Below, one piece after another: positions 1 through 9,987 of a stretch of 64,000 nucleotides of DNA. Both the position numbers and the translations under genes were made by a program. Source of the DNA: CAWCKS01 sp963796195 (GTDB taxonomy: Bacteria > Pseudomonadota > Alphaproteobacteria > Rhizobiales > Xanthobacteraceae). How positions within the stretch are numbered: the first letter of the stretch is position 1; every line of letters begins with the position of its first letter. The DNA is taken from assembly GCA_963796195.1 (NCBI GenBank), contig CAWCKS010000017.1:99153-163152 (forward strand). Direction: 5' to 3'. Below the pieces are notes generated by a model, which was not told the DNA's origin, made no database searches, and saw nothing but the letters and a program-made list of their open reading frames with translations.

Positions 1-165
1 CCGGATGCGCTGGTCATGCATCCGGGGCCGATGAACCGCGGGGTCGAGATCGACTCGCTGGTCGCCGACGGTGCGCAGTCGCTGATCCGCGAGCAGGTCG
101 AGATGGGCGTCGCGGTGCGGATGGCAGTGCTGGAAGCGCTGGCGCGCAACCTGCCGAATGCTTGA
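1..165 (+). CDS. pyrB: Aspartate carbamoyltransferase, C-terminal end (partial)
   Basis: The window opens inside this gene; the last 54 codons are visible and end with TGA at 163-165. The motif HPGPMNRGVEI is the conserved C-terminal signature of aspartate carbamoyltransferase catalytic chains, which condense carbamoyl phosphate with aspartate in the second step of pyrimidine synthesis. The next gene starts nine bases after the stop and encodes a dihydroorotase-like protein. This is the pyrB-pyrC' order in which the second protein often supports the ATCase structurally. The 5' part lies outside the window, so the start and full length cannot be judged. Confidence 0.93.
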   Translation, partial: PDALVMHPGPMNRGVEIDSLVADGAQSLIREQVEMGVAVRMAVLEALARNLPNA

Positions 166-174
166 GAGGACGCG

Positions 175-1476
175 ATGCTGATGGACCGCCGTCCGATCCT
201 GCTTGCAGGTGCGCGCGTCATCGACCCCTCGCGCAATCTCGACGAGCACGCCGATGTCCTGCTCGCCGACGGCTTTGTGCGCGATGCACGGCGCGGCATC
301 GGCGCGGCCGGCGTACCCGAAGGCACCGAGATCATCAATTGCGGCGGCAAGATCGTCGCGCCCGGCCTGATCGACTTCAAGGCGTTCGCCGGCGAACCCG
401 GCGCGAGCCACCGCGAAACCTTTGCGCAGGCGAGTGCCGCGGCCGCGGCCGGCGGCGTCACCACGATCGTCTGCCAGCCCAACACCTCGCCGGTGATCGA
501 CAATTCCGCGACCGTCGACTTCGTGCTGCGGCGGGCGCGCGACACCGCCATCGTCAACATCGTGCCGATGGCGGCACTGACCAAAGGGTTGCGCGGCGAG
601 GAGATGACGGAGATCGGACTGTTGAAGGCCGCCGGCGCGGTCGCCTTCACCGACGCCGGCCATAGCGTGATGAATTCGCAGGTGATGCGCCGCACGCTGA
701 CTTACGCCGGTGATTTCGACGCGCTGATCGTCCATCACACCGAAGACCCGAATCTGATCGGCGAAGGCGTGATGAACGAGGGCGAGTTCGCCTCGCGGCT
801 CGGCCTGACCGGCATTCCAAGCGCGGCCGAAGCGATCGTGTTCGAGCGTGATGTACGCCTCGTCGAACTGACCGGCGGGCGCTACCACGCGGCTTCTCTC
901 AGCTGCGCCGCCTCGCTCGAGATTCTCAAGCGCGCCAAGGACAAGGGTCTGCAAGTCACGGCATCCGCCTCGATCAACCACCTCTCGCTGAATGAGAACG
1001 ACGTCGGTCCCTATCGGACGTTCTTAAAAGTTTCGCCGCCGCTGCGCACCGAGGACGATCGTCTCGCGCTGGTGCAGGCGCTGGCGAGCGGACTGATCGA
1101 TGTCGTGATGTCCGATCACGATCCGCAGGACGTCGAGACCAAGCGGCTGCCGTTTGCGGAGGCTGATGCCGGCGCGATCGGGCTGGAAACCATGCTGCCA
1201 GCGGCGCTTCGGCTGTTCCACCGTGATGAAGTCACCCTGATGAGCCTCATCCGGGCGATGTCGACGCGGCCCGCGGAGCTCCTGCATCTGCCCGGCGGCA
1301 GCCTGCGCCCGGGTTCGGCGGCCGACGTGATCGTTATTGATCCCGATGTGCCATGGGTGGTCGATCCGGCTGAGCTGAAATCACTGTGCAAGAACACGCC
1401 GTTTGACGAAGCAAAATTCTCCGGCCGCTGCGTGCGGACCATCGTCGGCGGACGGACAGTGTTTGCGCTGGGGTGA
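175..1476 (+). CDS. pyrC: Dihydroorotase-like protein PyrC' (probably non-catalytic)
   Basis: A 433-residue amidohydrolase-fold protein of normal dihydroorotase length. The start at 175 follows GAGAGGA at 164-170; an ATG two codons later is a possible alternative. Parts of the family pattern remain: APGLID near residue 62, HHTEDP near 183, KVSPPLR and the SDHDP region near 305. The metal-binding HxH that should follow APGLID is replaced by FKAF, and the TPHHL segment reads ASINHL. Active dihydroorotases need these histidines for zinc. In Pseudomonas, a degenerate PyrC' next to pyrB is required to assemble ATCase but does not catalyse. The same structural role is inferred here, so a separate active dihydroorotase should exist elsewhere in the genome. 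Confidence 0.9.
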   Translation: MLMDRRPILLAGARVIDPSRNLDEHADVLLADGFVRDARRGIGAAGVPEGTEIINCGGKIVAPGLIDFKAFAGEPGASHRETFAQASAAAAAGGVTTIVCQPNTSPVIDNSATVDFVLRRARDTAIVNIVPMAALTKGLRGEEMTEIGLLKAAGAVAFTDAGHSVMNSQVMRRTLTYAGDFDALIVHHTEDPNLIGEGVMNEGEFASRLGLTGIPSAAEAIVFERDVRLVELTGGRYHAASLSCAASLEILKRAKDKGLQVTASASINHLSLNENDVGPYRTFLKVSPPLRTEDDRLALVQALASGLIDVVMSDHDPQDVETKRLPFAEADAGAIGLETMLPAALRLFHRDEVTLMSLIRAMSTRPAELLHLPGGSLRPGSAADVIVIDPDVPWVVDPAELKSLCKNTPFDEAKFSGRCVRTIVGGRTVFALG

Positions 1477-1512
1477 TCGACTGACAACCTGAAAATGCGG
1501 ACTGCGATGCAC

Positions 1513-1600
1513 TCCGCTCATTCCCGCGAAAGCGGGAATCCAGATAAGATGGCACGGAGGGCTTGGCAAAAGCTGGGTCCCCGTTTCCGCGGGGACGAAC
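1513..1600. repeat. Extragenic palindromic repeat between pyrC' and plsY
   Basis: Two hairpins lie in the 160-bp gap. The first is TTCCCGC-GAAA-GCGGGAA at 1521-1538, and the second has arms GTCCCCG (1577-1583) and CGGGGAC (1590-1596). This paired 'cgcgaaagcgggaa ... ccccgtttccgcgggga' layout is a widespread intergenic repeat in proteobacteria, including bradyrhizobia. It may also slow or end transcription leaving pyrC'. No protein is supported here. Confidence 0.6.
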
Positions 1601-1636
1601 GGTTTGAAGGACCGAGCTTCCGCGGAGGGAACCCTA

Positions 1637-2278
1637 ATGTCGCAGCCGGTCCTGCTCCTGATCGCACTCATCGTCGGCTACCTGCTCGGCTCGATCCCGT
1701 TCGGGCTTATCTTCACCCGGCTTGCGGGCACGCAGGACCTGCGCTCGATCGGCTCCGGGAATATCGGCGCGACCAATGTGCTGCGTACGGGACGGCGCGG
1801 ACTTGCTGCCGCGACACTCGTCTGCGATGCACTAAAGGGAGCGGCTGCGGTTTGGCTTGCGAGGTACTTCGGGGGGACAGAAACGGCCGCGATGGTTGCA
1901 GCGATCGGCGCGCTTCTCGGCCACCTCTTCCCGGTCTGGCTCGGCTTCAAGGGCGGCAAGGGCGTCGCTACTTACATCGGCTTGTTGATCGGCCTATTCT
2001 GGCCCGCCGCGATCGCGTTCTGCGTGCTTTGGCTGATCGTCGCCGTGGTCACGCGCTACTCATCAGCCTCGGCGCTGATCGCCAGCATCGCAATTCCCCC
2101 CCTGTTCTGGTGGCTAGGCCATCCCGCGCTTGCCGAGCTGTTCGCGCTGCTCACGGTGCTGTTGTGGTTCATGCACCGCGAGAACATCCGAAGGCTGCTC
2201 GCCGGCACCGAAGGCAAGATCGGCCAGACCGTCCCCGAGATGGCCGGCCACAACGGTGGACCGCCGCTCGGCGGATGA
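1637..2278 (+). CDS. plsY: Glycerol-3-phosphate acyltransferase PlsY
   Basis: A 213-residue inner-membrane enzyme that transfers an acyl group from acyl phosphate to glycerol-3-phosphate, the first acylation in phospholipid synthesis. Three PlsY motifs are visible: SIGSGNIGATNVLRTG, the glycine-rich GFKGGKGVAT, and HRENIRRLL near the C-terminus. Several hydrophobic spans fit a multi-pass protein. The ATG at 1637 follows a CGGAGGGA ribosome site; an in-frame ATG at 1604 would add eleven unlikely residues. The ending GHNGGPPLGG is typical of alphaproteobacterial members. Confidence 0.93.
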   Translation: MSQPVLLLIALIVGYLLGSIPFGLIFTRLAGTQDLRSIGSGNIGATNVLRTGRRGLAAATLVCDALKGAAAVWLARYFGGTETAAMVAAIGALLGHLFPVWLGFKGGKGVATYIGLLIGLFWPAAIAFCVLWLIVAVVTRYSSASALIASIAIPPLFWWLGHPALAELFALLTVLLWFMHRENIRRLLAGTEGKIGQTVPEMAGHNGGPPLGG

Positions 2279-2332
2279 CGAAGAGACGCCCCGAAAATCC
2301 AGCGCCAACGCAACGTTCGAGACGGGCTCAGC

Positions 2333-3034
2333 ATGGGCATCGACGACATCAAGGCCAGCATAAGAGCCTGCATGTTCGACCAGTATGGCACGGTCGTCGA
2401 TATGCAGGGCGGGCTGACGGCGATCGCGGCGCCGTTCCTGAAAGCAAAGGGGTGGAGTGGCGATCCAAGCTCCTTCGTCACCTGGTGGCGGCGGACGCAT
2501 TTCGAGAATTCGATGATCGATGCGCTCCTGCACAAGGAGCACACACCCTATCGGGTGATCGGCGAGCGCGCTGTGGCGCATGTGATGGATCGCGCCGGCA
2601 TCAAATACACGAAGGACGAGGTACGATATCTGGTCGGCGAGATCGAGAAGCTGAAACCGTTTCCCGAAGTACCTGCGGCGCTCGACAAGCTGCGCACAAA
2701 ATACAGGCTCGTGGTGCTGTCGAACGGCGATCCCGACATGCTGGAGACGGCAAAGCAGTATCACCAGATCCCGTTCGATCGCGTGATCTCGGTCGCCGAA
2801 GCGAACTCATTCAAGCCGCATGTCGCGACCTACGCGAAAGCTGCCGAACTGCTCGGCCTGCCGATGGAACAAATCCTGTTCGTCGCCAACCATGCCTTCG
2901 ATTGTATCGGTGCCAAGGCCGCGGGCATGCGCACTGCGTTCATCGACCGCCGCAGCCGGCCGTTCGGCGAGACGCCGCATCAGCCCGACATTCTCGTGCC
3001 GACGATGACGGAGCTGGCCAACGCGATCGTGTAG
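2333..3034 (+). CDS. Haloacid dehalogenase, type II (HAD superfamily)
   Basis: A 233-residue HAD hydrolase. DQYGTVVD near residue 16 supplies the nucleophilic aspartate, SNGD near 132 is motif II, KPHVATYAKAA holds the motif III lysine, and VANHAFDCIGAKAAGM is motif IV. The DxYGT form of motif I and the ANHAFD form of motif IV resemble L-2-haloacid dehalogenases, which hydrolyse 2-halocarboxylic acids, rather than phosphatases. No substrate can be deduced from the neighbours. Note the lone start ATG at 2333, 54 bp after plsY. Confidence 0.8.
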   Translation: MGIDDIKASIRACMFDQYGTVVDMQGGLTAIAAPFLKAKGWSGDPSSFVTWWRRTHFENSMIDALLHKEHTPYRVIGERAVAHVMDRAGIKYTKDEVRYLVGEIEKLKPFPEVPAALDKLRTKYRLVVLSNGDPDMLETAKQYHQIPFDRVISVAEANSFKPHVATYAKAAELLGLPMEQILFVANHAFDCIGAKAAGMRTAFIDRRSRPFGETPHQPDILVPTMTELANAIV

Positions 3035-3113
3035 GGGTCGACGTCCCGCGAATTTCGCACTCCACTGCCAATCCCCGGTTGTGCCGCCTCGCCGATTACG
3101 CGATTGTTGCGGC

Positions 3114-4231
3114 ATGGACGAACGGACCCGCACAACAGAACTCAGCGACGCCGAGCGGCTCGACTGGCTGCAACTCATCCGGTCGGACAATGTCGGGCCG
3201 CGCACCTTCAGTGCGCTCTTGAGGCACTACGGCAGCGCGCGTGGCGCGCTCGCCGCCCTGCCCGAGCTGGCGCGGCGCGGCGGCGCCAGCCGGGCTCCAC
3301 GCGCGTTTTCGCGCGATGACGCCGAGAAAGAGATCGCCGCGCTTGGCAAACTCGGCGTGAACTCGTCGCATCGGTGGAAGACGGGTATCCGCCGCGGCTC
3401 GCGCAAATCGACGACGCGCCACCGTTGCTCGCCGTCGCGGGCGATCCGGCAACGCTGATGCGCGACATGGTCGCGATCGTCGGCTCGCGCAACGCATCGG
3501 CTGCGGGCCAAAAATTCGCGCTCCAGCTCGCGCGCGATCTCGGCGAGGCGGGCTTCGTTGTGATCTCCGGGCTCGCCCGCGGCATCGACCAGGCGGCGCA
3601 TCGCGCAAGCCTTGCCACGGGCACGATCGCCGTGCTCGCCGGCGGCCATGCCCAAATCTATCCGCCGGAGCATGAGCCGCTCTGCGCCGAGATCGTCGAC
3701 CGCGGCGGCGCGGCGCTGTCGGAGATGCCGGTCGGACACGCGCCGCGAGCACGCGACTTTCCGCGGCGCAACCGGCTGATCTCCGGCTCAGCGCTGGGCG
3801 TCGTCATTGTCGAGGCTGCGCAGCGGTCGGGCTCCCTGATCACGGCCCGGATGGCCGGCGAACAGGGCCGCGAGGTCTTTGCCGTGCCCGGCTCACCGCT
3901 CGACCCGCGTGCCGCCGGCGCCAATGACCTCCTGAAGCAGGGCGCGACGCTCGTGACTGAGGCGGCTGACATTATAAATGTGCTGACTCCGATCATGGGC
4001 CGCCCGCTCGCGGGCTCGTTCGAGGAGCTGGCGGATGACGGCGATGCCATCGAGCCGCAGACGTCCGAGCGCGCCAAAATCCTTACCCTGCTTGGCCCGA
4101 CACCGGTCAGCCTGGACGACCTGATGCGGCTATCGGGCGCGCCGCCGGCGGTGGTCCGCGCGGTCGTTCTGGAGCTGGAACTCGCTGGCCGGATCGAGCG
4201 CCTTGGCGGGGGTCTGGTAGCGCTGGTTTAG
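3114..4231 (+). CDS. dprA: DNA-processing protein DprA, broken by a one-base frameshift
   Basis: DprA binds incoming single-stranded DNA and loads RecA. The N-terminal SAM-like part (from MDERTRT, ATG 3114) is in one frame, and the Rossmann core (VGSRNASAAGQ, SGLARGIDQAAH, FPRRNRLISG, EAAQRSGSLITARMA) plus the C-terminal winged helix are in another. The frames meet near 3359: restoring one G would give GKLGVELVASVEDGYPPRL, as in homologues. Everything else in the roughly 370-residue protein is intact. A sequencing error is the simplest explanation, given similar shifts across the window; a recent null mutation is the alternative. Confidence 0.9.
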
Positions 4232-4393
4232 CAACCAAGGCGTGTGCAAATTGACCTCCATCGCCTACTTATACGTGCATAGCTGCCAGACCACCATTTG
4301 ACAGGAGGGGTCGCTATCCCCATGTTCGCCCGCGAACGGGGACCGGCGAGTCTCTGCCGCCGCCCCAAAGATCTCCCAAGCTATTGGAAGTAA

Positions 4394-7135
4394 ATGAATA
4401 TCGTCATCGTCGAGTCGCCGGCGAAAGCCAAGACCATCAATAAGTATTTGGGGTCTTCGTACTCAGTTCTGGCTTCGTTCGGCCACGTCCGGGACCTTCC
4501 GGCGAAGAACGGATCGGTCGATCCGGAAAATAATTTCAACATGGTTTGGGAAATCGATCCCAAAGCCCAGACTCGCCTGAACGACATCGCCAAGGCCCTG
4601 AAGGGTGCCGACAAGTTGATCCTCGCCACCGACCCCGATCGCGAGGGCGAGGCGATCTCCTGGCACGTCCTGGAAATCCTGAAAGAGAAGCGCGCGCTGA
4701 AAGGTCAGCCGGTCGAGCGGGTGGTGTTCAACGCCATCACCAAGCAGGCCGTCACCGACGCGATGAAGCAGCCGCGCAAGATCGACGACGCGCTGGTTGA
4801 CGCCTACCGGGCGCGCCGTGCGCTCGATTATCTGGTCGGCTTCACGCTCTCGCCGGTGCTGTGGCGCAAGCTGCCGGGCGCGCGCTCGGCCGGCCGCGTG
4901 CAGTCGGTCGCGCTGCGGCTCGTCTGCGACCGCGAACTCGAAATCGAGAAATTCGTGCCGCGCGAATACTGGTCGCTGATTGCGACGCTGGCGACGCCGC
5001 GTGGCGAAACGTTCGAGGCGCGCCTCGTCGGCGCCGACGGCAAGAAGATTCAAAGGCTCGACATCGGTTCGGGCCCGGAAGCCGAGGACTTCAAGAAGGC
5101 GCTGGAGGCCGCGCAGTTCACGGTCGCAACCGTCGAGGCAAAACCCGCCAAGCGCCACCCGTATGCGCCGTTCACCACCTCGACGCTGCAGCAGGAAGCG
5201 AGCCGCAAGCTCGGCTACGCGCCGGCGCACACCATGCGCATCGCGCAGCGGCTCTATGAAGGCGTCGATATCGGCGGCGAGACCGTCGGCCTCATTACTT
5301 ACATGCGAACCGACGGCGTGCAGATCGCGGGCGAGGCGATCACGCAGGCCCGCCAGGTGATCGGCGAGGACTATGGCAACGCCTATGTGCCGGATGCACC
5401 GCGCGTGTACCAGACCAAGGCGAAGAATGCGCAGGAGGCCCACGAGGCGATCCGCCCGACCGACCTCACCCGCCGTCCGCGCGACATGGCGCGACGGCTC
5501 GATAGCGAGCAGGCCAAGCTTTACGAATTGATCTGGTTGCGCACCATCGCGAGCCAGATGGAATCGGCCGAGCTCGAGCGCACCACCGTGGACATCACGG
5601 CGAAGGCGGGCGGACGCCTGCTCGAACTGCGCGCCACCGGACAGGTCGTGAAATTCGACGGCTTCCTCGCGCTCTATCAGGAAGGCACCGACGACGCCTC
5701 CGATGACGAGGATGGCCGCCGCCTGCCCGCGATGAGCCAGGGCGAAGCCCTGGCGCGCAAAGGCCTCAACGTCAGCCAGCATTTCACCGAGCCGCCGCCG
5801 CGCTTCTCGGAAGCCTCGCTGGTCAAGCGCATGGAAGAGCTCGGCATCGGCCGGCCCTCGACTTATGCCTCGATCCTGCAGGTGCTGAAGGACCGCGGTT
5901 ACGTCAAGCTCGACAAGAAGCGCCTGCACGCCGAGGACAAGGGCCGCGTCGTCGTCGCGTTCCTGGAAAATTTTTTCGCGCGCTACGTCGAATACGATTT
6001 CACCGCCTCGCTCGAGGACCAGCTCGACCGCATCTCGAACAACGAGATTTCCTGGCAGCAGGTGCTCAGCGATTTCTGGCGTGACTTCATCGGCGCCGTC
6101 GACGACATCAAGGATTTGCGCGTGGCGCAGGTGCTCGACGTGCTCGACGACATGCTCGGCCCGCACATCTACGCGCCGCGCGAGGATGGCGGCGATCCCC
6201 GCCAGTGCCCGAGCTGCGGCAACGGCAAACTGAATCTAAAGGCTGGCAAGTTCGGCGCCTTCGTCGGCTGCTCGAACTATCCGGAATGCCGTTACACCCG
6301 GCCGCTCGGCAGCGGCGCGGAAGGTACGCCTGATCGCCCGCTTGGCCCTGATCCCGCAACCGGGCTCGAAGTCGCGGTGAAATCAGGGCGATTCGGACCG
6401 TACATCCAGCTCGGCGACCAGAAAGATGTCGCCGAAGGCGAGAAGCCAAAGCGCGCCGGCATTCCGAAGGGCACCAACCCTGCTGACGTCGATCTGCCGC
6501 TTGCGCTGAATTTGCTCTCGCTGCCACGGGAGGTCGGAAAACATCCCGAGACCGGTGAGCCGATCAAGGCCGGCATTGGCCGCTTCGGCCCTTATGTGCA
6601 ACACGAGAAGACCTATGCCAGCCTCGAACAGGGCGACGACGTCTTCAACATCGGCCTGAACCGCGCGGTGACGCTGATTGCGGAGAAGGTCGCCAAGGGG
6701 CCCGGCCGCGGCCGCTTCAAGGCCGATCCCGGAAAAGTGCTCGGCGACCATCCAAGCGGCGGACCGATTGCGGTCAAGAACGGCCGTTACGGCCCGTACG
6801 TCACCCATGACGGCACCAACGCAACGTTGCCATCCGATCTGACACCGGAGACGGTGACGCTCGCGCAGGCGATCGAACTGATCGACGCGCGCGCCGGCAA
6901 GGGCAAACCGAAACGCGGCAAGAAGGCGGCGACGGCGAAGGCAGAGTCGGCTGACGCAGTGACGGAAGCAGCGCCCGCCAAGAAGACCGCGAAGGTCGTC
7001 GGCCTGAAGACTGCGGCAAAGAACGCCAAGTCGGCAAAGAAATCCTCGGCCAAGGCGCGTGGCACAGTGACGGCGAAAGCCGCGCCGGCGGCCGCCGAAA
7101 AACCCGCCGCGAAGAAGACCGCAGGCAAGCGGTAA
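4394..7135 (+). CDS. topA: DNA topoisomerase I
   Basis: A 913-residue type IA topoisomerase that relaxes negative supercoils. The N-terminal Toprim domain shows VESPAKAKTINKYLG and the metal-binding DPDREGEAISWH. The catalytic tyrosine lies in LITYMRTDG near residue 303. A CxxC...C...C zinc module (CPSCGNGK...CSNYPEC) begins near residue 606. It is followed by repeats of the GRFGPYI/GRYGPYV type and a Lys/Ala-rich tail of about 80 residues, as in other Rhizobiales. The coding frame is intact. dprA precedes it and rnr follows, an order common in this family. The 162 bp upstream have no convincing promoter with correct spacing. Confidence 0.96.
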   Translation: MNIVIVESPAKAKTINKYLGSSYSVLASFGHVRDLPAKNGSVDPENNFNMVWEIDPKAQTRLNDIAKALKGADKLILATDPDREGEAISWHVLEILKEKRALKGQPVERVVFNAITKQAVTDAMKQPRKIDDALVDAYRARRALDYLVGFTLSPVLWRKLPGARSAGRVQSVALRLVCDRELEIEKFVPREYWSLIATLATPRGETFEARLVGADGKKIQRLDIGSGPEAEDFKKALEAAQFTVATVEAKPAKRHPYAPFTTSTLQQEASRKLGYAPAHTMRIAQRLYEGVDIGGETVGLITYMRTDGVQIAGEAITQARQVIGEDYGNAYVPDAPRVYQTKAKNAQEAHEAIRPTDLTRRPRDMARRLDSEQAKLYELIWLRTIASQMESAELERTTVDITAKAGGRLLELRATGQVVKFDGFLALYQEGTDDASDDEDGRRLPAMSQGEALARKGLNVSQHFTEPPPRFSEASLVKRMEELGIGRPSTYASILQVLKDRGYVKLDKKRLHAEDKGRVVVAFLENFFARYVEYDFTASLEDQLDRISNNEISWQQVLSDFWRDFIGAVDDIKDLRVAQVLDVLDDMLGPHIYAPREDGGDPRQCPSCGNGKLNLKAGKFGAFVGCSNYPECRYTRPLGSGAEGTPDRPLGPDPATGLEVAVKSGRFGPYIQLGDQKDVAEGEKPKRAGIPKGTNPADVDLPLALNLLSLPREVGKHPETGEPIKAGIGRFGPYVQHEKTYASLEQGDDVFNIGLNRAVTLIAEKVAKGPGRGRFKADPGKVLGDHPSGGPIAVKNGRYGPYVTHDGTNATLPSDLTPETVTLAQAIELIDARAGKGKPKRGKKAATAKAESADAVTEAAPAKKTAKVVGLKTAAKNAKSAKKSSAKARGTVTAKAAPAAAEKPAAKKTAGKR

Positions 7136-7152
7136 GGAGATAGCCAGAGGTT

Positions 7153-9504
7153 GTGACCGCACCGCGCGACGCACAAAAAAAGTTCCCATCGCAAGATGAG
7201 GTCGTCGCCTTCATCCGCTCGCAACCTCGCGACGTCGGTACCCGGGAAATCGCGCGGGCTTTTGGGCTAAAGAACGCCGACCGCGCCGAACTTCGTCGCA
7301 TGCTGCGGACGCTGGCCGACGACGGCGTAGTGTCCCGCGGCACCAGGAAGCGACTGCATACCGGCCACCTGCCCGACATCGTCGAGGCCGATATCACTGG
7401 CCGCGACCGCGACGGCGAGTTGATCGCTGTTCCGACTCTGAGTGGGACGACGAGCAGGGCGCGGCGCCAAAAATCCGCATTGTCACGCATCGACGGGCGC
7501 GGCCCGGCGCCACGGCCGGTGTCGGCGATCGCGTGCTGCTGCACATCGACAAGGACCAGGTCGACGACCCCGTCCAGCTGCAAGGCCATGTCACAAAAAT
7601 TCTCGAGCAGCAGCGTTCGCGCCTGCTCGGCATTTTTCGCGCCCTGCCCGACGGCAGCGGCCGCATGGTGCCGGTCGACAAGAAACAGATGGGGCGCGAG
7701 ATCGCGATCGCCGCGGTCGATACTGAGGGGGCGCGGGACGGCGACCTGATCAGCGTCGAATTGCGGCGCAGCCGTGGCTTTGGCCTGCCCGCCGGTCGCG
7801 TGCGAGAAAAGCTCGGCTCGCTGAAGACCGAGCGTGCGATCAGCTTGATCGCGATCCATGCCCACGACATTCCCAATGTGTTTCCGCGTGAGGCGCTTGC
7901 GGAGGCGGAAGCGGCAAAGCCTGCTGCGCTCCAGGGCCGCGAGGACTGGCGCGACCTGCCGCTGGTCACGATCGACCCGGTCGACGCCAAGGATCACGAC
8001 GACGCCGTTCATGCCGAACCGGACGATGATCCGAATAACCGCGGTGGCTTCATCGTCACGGTGGCAATCGCCGACGTCTCTTTCTATGTGCGGCCCGGCT
8101 CGGCGCTCGATCACGAGGCGCTCAAGCGCGGCAACTCGGTGTATTTCCCGGACCGCGTCGTGCCGATGCTCCCGGAGCGCATCTCCAACGATCTCTGCTC
8201 GCTGAAGCCGAAGGAAGCCCGCGGTGCGCTCGCCGTGCGCATGATCATCGCCAAAGACGGGCGCAAGAAGAGTCACACATTCCACCGCGTGCTGATGCGC
8301 TCGGCGGCGAAGCTGTCTTACGAGCAGGCACAGGCTGCGATCGACGGCCACCCGGACGATATGACTGGCCCCCTGCTTGAGCCGATCATGAAGCCGCTCT
8401 ATGCGGCCTACCACTGCGTCAAGCGAGCCCGCGACGATCGCGAGCCGCTCGATCTCGATTTGCCCGAGCGAAAAATCCTCCTGAAAGCCGATGGCACGGT
8501 CGACCGCGTGGCCACTCCCCAGCGCCTCGACGCCCACCGGTTGATCGAAGAATTCATGATCCTCGCCAACGTCGCCGCGGCCGAGACGCTGGAGCAACGT
8601 GCCTCGCCCCTGATCTATCGCGTCCACGACGAGCCGACGATGGAGAAAATCCACGTCCTGCAAGAGGTGCTAAAGACGCTCGACATCAACCTCGCCAAGG
8701 GTGGCGCGTTGCGCCCCGCCCTGTTCAACCGCGTGCTGGCGCAGGTGAAGGGCCACGACGCCGAGCCGCTGATCAATGAGGTCGTGCTGCGTTCGCAGGC
8801 GCAGGCCGAATACGCGTCCGAAAACTACGGCCACTTCGGCCTCAACCTGCGCCGCTACGCGCACTTCACCTCGCCGATCCGTCGCTATGCCGATCTCGTC
8901 GTGCATCGCGCGCTGGTCAGTGGACTCGATCTTGGCGAGGGCGGCCTGCCTGAGGGCCAGGACACAGAGGCGCTCGGTGAGGTGGCCGCCGAAATCTCGA
9001 TGACGGAACGGCGCGCCATGAAAGCCGAGCGTGAGACGGCGGACCGGCTGATCGCGCACTTCCTCGCCGATCGCATCGGCAGCGACCTTTGCTGGCCGCA
9101 TTTCCGGCGTGACCCGCGCGGGCCTGTTCGTGAAACTCGAGGACACCGGCGCCGATGGATTCGTCCCGGCGCGGACGCTTGGCGCCGAATATTTTCAGTA
9201 TGACGAATCGCGGCAGGCGATGATCGGCACGCGCAGTGGTGCCATGCATCGGCTGGGTGACGTCGTTGAGGTTAGGCTGGTCGAAGCGGCACCTGTCGCT
9301 GGCGCGCTGCGCTTCGAACTCCTATCTAATGACAGTCGACGAGAGCCGACTGCCCGCAGCAAGTCCCCCTTGAAAGCACGCAGCCGTCCGCACCACGAAG
9401 CGAGCGAACGGCCTGACCGCACCAGGCCGAACCGCAAGGATCGGCGCAAAGCCAAGGCGCAGCGTCGCGGCGGCAAGGCAACCAAGGGCCGGAAGAAAAG
9501 GTAA
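7153..9504 (+). CDS. rnr: Ribonuclease R, broken by two frameshifts
   Basis: A 3'-5' exoribonuclease of the RNB family that degrades structured RNA. The N-terminal helix-turn-helix region (from GTG 7153) is in one frame. The cold-shock and RNB domains (from EWDDEQG at 7440) are in a second, with DPVDAKDHDDAVH supplying the catalytic aspartates and FTSPIRRYADLVVHR conserved. The S1 domain and basic Arg/Lys-rich tail are in a third frame. The first shift is near 7437-7440. The second is an extra A at 9081: its removal gives RIGATFAGRISGVTRAGLF. The GTG start lies 17 bases after topA, so the two are probably co-transcribed. Confidence 0.9.
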
Positions 9505-9510
9505 CGTTCG

Positions 9511-9987
9511 ATGCCATGGACTGACGAAACCGCAGTCGCCGTGCTGCCCCGTCGCAATACGTGGACGTCGGTGGCACGCGGCTTTGTCGGTCGCTGCCCG
9601 CATTGTGGCCAGGGCAAATTGTTCCGCGCGTTCCTCAAAGTTACCGATCGCTGCGAAGCCTGCGGCGAGGATTTTTCCCATCAGCGCGCCGATGACTTTC
9701 CGGCTTACATTGTCATCTTGATCGTGGGCCACATCCTCGTCCCGACAGCGCTGCTGGTTGAGACGGAGTTTTCACCGTCCTATCCCGTACAGCTTGCGGT
9801 ATGGCTGCCCCTCGCCCTTGTCCTGTCTCTGGCGTTGCTCCAGCCGGTCAAAGGCGCCATTGTCGGACTGCAATGGGCCCTGCGCATGCATGGCTTTGGG
9901 GAATTGCCCGATGCCGACGCGATGCCTGGAAAGAACACTGATCTTCTTGCGTGCATGCCGGACCGAAGTGGCACGGGGGTGAAATGA
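9511..9987 (+). CDS. DUF983 membrane protein
   Basis: A 158-residue DUF983 protein. A CPHCGQGKLF zinc-ribbon motif near residue 30 and a second pair (CEACGEDF) precede two hydrophobic spans in the C-terminal half. The function of the family is unknown; the fold suggests a small inner-membrane protein with a cytoplasmic zinc ribbon. It sits six bases after rnr and its stop codon overlaps the next start (ATGA), placing it in an rnr-DUF983-NUDIX operon. Confidence 0.88.
   Translation: MPWTDETAVAVLPRRNTWTSVARGFVGRCPHCGQGKLFRAFLKVTDRCEACGEDFSHQRADDFPAYIVILIVGHILVPTALLVETEFSPSYPVQLAVWLPLALVLSLALLQPVKGAIVGLQWALRMHGFGELPDADAMPGKNTDLLACMPDRSGTGVK

Noticed and set aside
4251..4274. TTGACC and TTATAC upstream of topA as a promoter
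   Set aside because: The spacing is only 12 bp, too short for a sigma-70 promoter.
4463..6166. Long open frame opposite topA (567 codons)
   Set aside because: It is the shadow of a GC-rich gene: topA has all its motifs and the antisense protein is a low-complexity string of His, Arg, Leu and Asp with no family features.
6801..8663. Long open frame opposite rnr and the end of topA
   Set aside because: Antisense to two genes with clear motifs; no ribosome site or recognisable domain.
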